Assembly: GCA_031254575.1 (NCBI GenBank) | Contig: JAIRUE010000006.1 | Coordinates: 1-51,802, forward strand | Length of the DNA: 51,802 bases | From: Oscillospiraceae bacterium | GTDB lineage: Bacteria > Bacillota > Clostridia > Oscillospirales > UBA929 | Reading direction: 5' to 3' | Shown here: positions 50,497 to 51,802 of the stretch, in pieces | Position numbering within the stretch: the first letter of the stretch is position 1 | Layout of the letters: each line of letters begins with the position of its first letter | Program-made: the position numbers and the translations under genes | Notes under the pieces: generated by a model | Database searches by the model: none | What the model saw: the letters and a program-made list of their open reading frames with translations, nothing else | Told to the model about the DNA's origin: nothing

Positions 50497-51414
50497 GTGG
50501 GACAGAAAGTCAATCCGCACGGGCTTCGCGTGGGCGTTATCAAAGGCTGGGACTCCCGGTGGTACGCGCGGCCGGATAAGGTCGGCGATCTGATCGTGGA
50601 AGATTACCGCGTCCGCGAGTTTTTGAAGAAAAAGCTCTATAACGCCGGGGTGCCGCGTATTGAGATCGAGCGGGACAGCACGCGCGTGCGCGTTTTCCTG
50701 CATTGCGCGAAACCCGGTATGGTCATCGGGCGCGGCGGGCAGGACATTGAAAAGCTGCGCGCCGAGATTGAGAAAATGGTCAAAAAGCCGGTCGCGCTGA
50801 ACATCGTCGAAGTCAAGCAGCCCGACCTCAACGCACAGCTCGTGGCCGAAAACATCGCGGCGCAGCTGGAGAAGCGCATCAGTTTCCGCCGCGCGATGAA
50901 GCAGAGCATGATGCGCTCGATGCGCGCCGGGGCGAGAGGCATTAAGACGGCCGTTTCGGGGCGTCTGGGCGGCGCCGAGATCGCGCGCAGCGAGCATTAC
51001 CATGAGGGGACCATTCCCCTGCAGACGCTCCGCGCCGACATCGACTACGGCTTCGCGGAGGCGCATACCACTTACGGGCGTATCGGCGTCAAGGTTTGGA
51101 TATACAAGGGCGAGGTCCTCACGGCGGGCAACCGCATGGGGCCGCGCACCATTGAAACCCCCCGCATCCGCGACGACAGGCGCGACAGGCGCGACCGCCG
51201 CGACAGGGGAGACAGGCGTGACCGTCCCGGAGGGGGCGGCAGGCCGGGCGGCTTTGGCGGTCCCAGGCCGGGCGGACAGGGCGGCGGCAGGCCGGGAGGT
51301 TTTGGCGGTCCCGGAGGAGGCGGCTACTCCCGTCCCGGAGGCGGAGGAAGCCCCCGTCCGGGCGGCGCTCCCGCGGGCGACGGACGCCCGCCCCGCCGTG
51401 AAGGAGGCGTTTGA
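50497..51414 (+). CDS. rpsC: 30S ribosomal protein S3 with an Arg/Gly-rich C-terminal extension
   Basis: The 305-residue protein has a normal S3 core of about 220 residues: [13 protein letters not shown] at the start, the KH motif [13 protein letters not shown] (about 73-85), and [12 protein letters not shown] near 195. After residue 224 comes an 81-residue tail not found in most S3 proteins: repeats of RDRRD then of RPGG/GGFGG type, rich in R, G, P and D. The tail is expected to be disordered and could bind rRNA or mRNA near the entry tunnel. The start is GTG with GGAGG upstream. Confidence 0.95.
   Translation: MGQKVNPHGLRVGVIKGWDSRWYARPDKVGDLIVEDYRVREFLKKKLYNAGVPRIEIERDSTRVRVFLHCAKPGMVIGRGGQDIEKLRAEIEKMVKKPVALNIVEVKQPDLNAQLVAENIAAQLEKRISFRRAMKQSMMRSMRAGARGIKTAVSGRLGGAEIARSEHYHEGTIPLQTLRADIDYGFAEAHTTYGRIGVKVWIYKGEVLTAGNRMGPRTIETPRIRDDRRDRRDRRDRGDRRDRPGGGGRPGGFGGPRPGGQGGGRPGGFGGPGGGGYSRPGGGGSPRPGGAPAGDGRPPRREGGV
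51169..51411 (+). repeat. Low-complexity repeats encoding the S3 tail
   Basis: Positions 51169-51228 repeat CGCGAC-type units (RDR peptides), and 51229-51411 repeat GGC/GGA-rich units (RPGG peptides). Their degeneracy at third positions suggests selection on protein sequence rather than recent slippage only. Confidence 0.75.
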
Positions 51415-51416
51415 AG

Positions 51417-51802
51417 ATGCTGTTACCCAAAAGAGTGAAATACCGCCGCGTCCACCGCGGGCGCATGAAAGGCAAGGCCACGCGGGGCAACTTCGTCAGC
51501 AACGGCGAATACGGCCTGATGGCGATGGAGCCGGGCTGGGTCACAAGCAACCAGATCGAGGCGGCCCGTATTGCCATGACACGCCATATCCGCAGGGGCG
51601 GCCAGGTTTGGATTAAAATATTTCCGCATAAGCCCGTCACGCAAAAACCGGCCGAAACGCGCATGGGCAGCGGTAAAGGGTCGCCCGAGTATTGGGTGGC
51701 CGTCGTAAAGCCGGGCCGGGTTTTATTTGAGATCGCGGGCGTGAGCGAGGAAGTCGCCAGAGAGGCGCTGAGGCTCGCTACGCATAAACTTCCTATAAAG
51801 TG
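51417..51802 (+). CDS. rplP: 50S ribosomal protein L16, 3' end cut by the window
   Basis: The frame opens with [20 protein letters not shown] and continues with the L16 motifs [16 protein letters not shown], [24 protein letters not shown] sequence and [20 protein letters not shown]. About 128 codons are present of an expected 140 or so. GGAGG lies upstream, and the ATG is two bases past the rpsC stop codon. L16 helps position tRNA in the large subunit. Confidence 0.96.
   Translation, partial: MLLPKRVKYRRVHRGRMKGKATRGNFVSNGEYGLMAMEPGWVTSNQIEAARIAMTRHIRRGGQVWIKIFPHKPVTQKPAETRMGSGKGSPEYWVAVVKPGRVLFEIAGVSEEVAREALRLATHKLPIK

Overview
The window is one chromosomal stretch of a GC-rich (very roughly 60 % GC, not computed) endospore-forming Firmicute, most likely a member of the class Clostridia and plausibly Oscillospirales/Ruminococcaceae-like. 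The evidence is a nine-gene V/A-type ATPase operon, the AddAB recombination nuclease, RNase Y with YmdB, the sporulation genes ylbJ, yqfC and yqfD, Gram-positive style promoters and ribosome binding sites, and a two-subunit class I fumarase. The species cannot be named from this alone.

Left part (1 to 23.3 kb, almost all minus strand): the 3' part of a 5S rRNA gene on the plus strand; a decayed-looking ECF sigma factor with a small membrane partner; a full-length paralogous sigma factor with a C-terminal extension; fumarase beta and alpha; a DUF378 membrane protein; the V-type ATPase operon (H-C-I-K-F-E-A-B-D in transcription order); a dehydrogenase-addB-addA operon; and a DUF1538 membrane protein, tandem PII-like protein and mnmA operon.

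Middle (23.3 to 27 kb): a looser, AT-richer accessory patch with a lemA/DUF3137 pair, an unrecognised 167-residue protein flanked by very short coupled ORFs, an isochorismatase-fold hydrolase and a ferritin-like helical protein. ylbJ (minus) is divergent from an eight-gene plus-strand operon: yqfC, yqfD, a squalene-cyclase-like barrel protein, phoH, ybeY, dgkA and two Gfo/Idh/MocA oxidoreductases, closed by a strong terminator. ymdB and rny follow on the minus strand.

Right part (37.7 kb to end, plus strand): rpoB and rpoC behind a near-perfect promoter divergent from rny, a two-membrane-segment protein of unknown function, a new promoter with a long structured leader, and the start of the S10 ribosomal protein operon (rpsJ, rplC, rplD, rplW, rplB, rpsS, rplV, rpsC, and rplP cut by the window end). 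The str operon genes usually found between rpoC and rpsJ are absent here.

Most of the window is housekeeping. The parts that merit a second look are the S10 leader (a 125-nt foldback, an intrinsic terminator and a possible antiterminator pairing), the arginine/glycine-rich tail on ribosomal protein S3, a substitution inside the RNA polymerase catalytic motif, the PII-like/DUF1538 unit, the barrel protein in the yqfCD-phoH operon, and the region-2-deleted sigma factor. No CRISPR array, integrase, transposase or classical defence system was seen.
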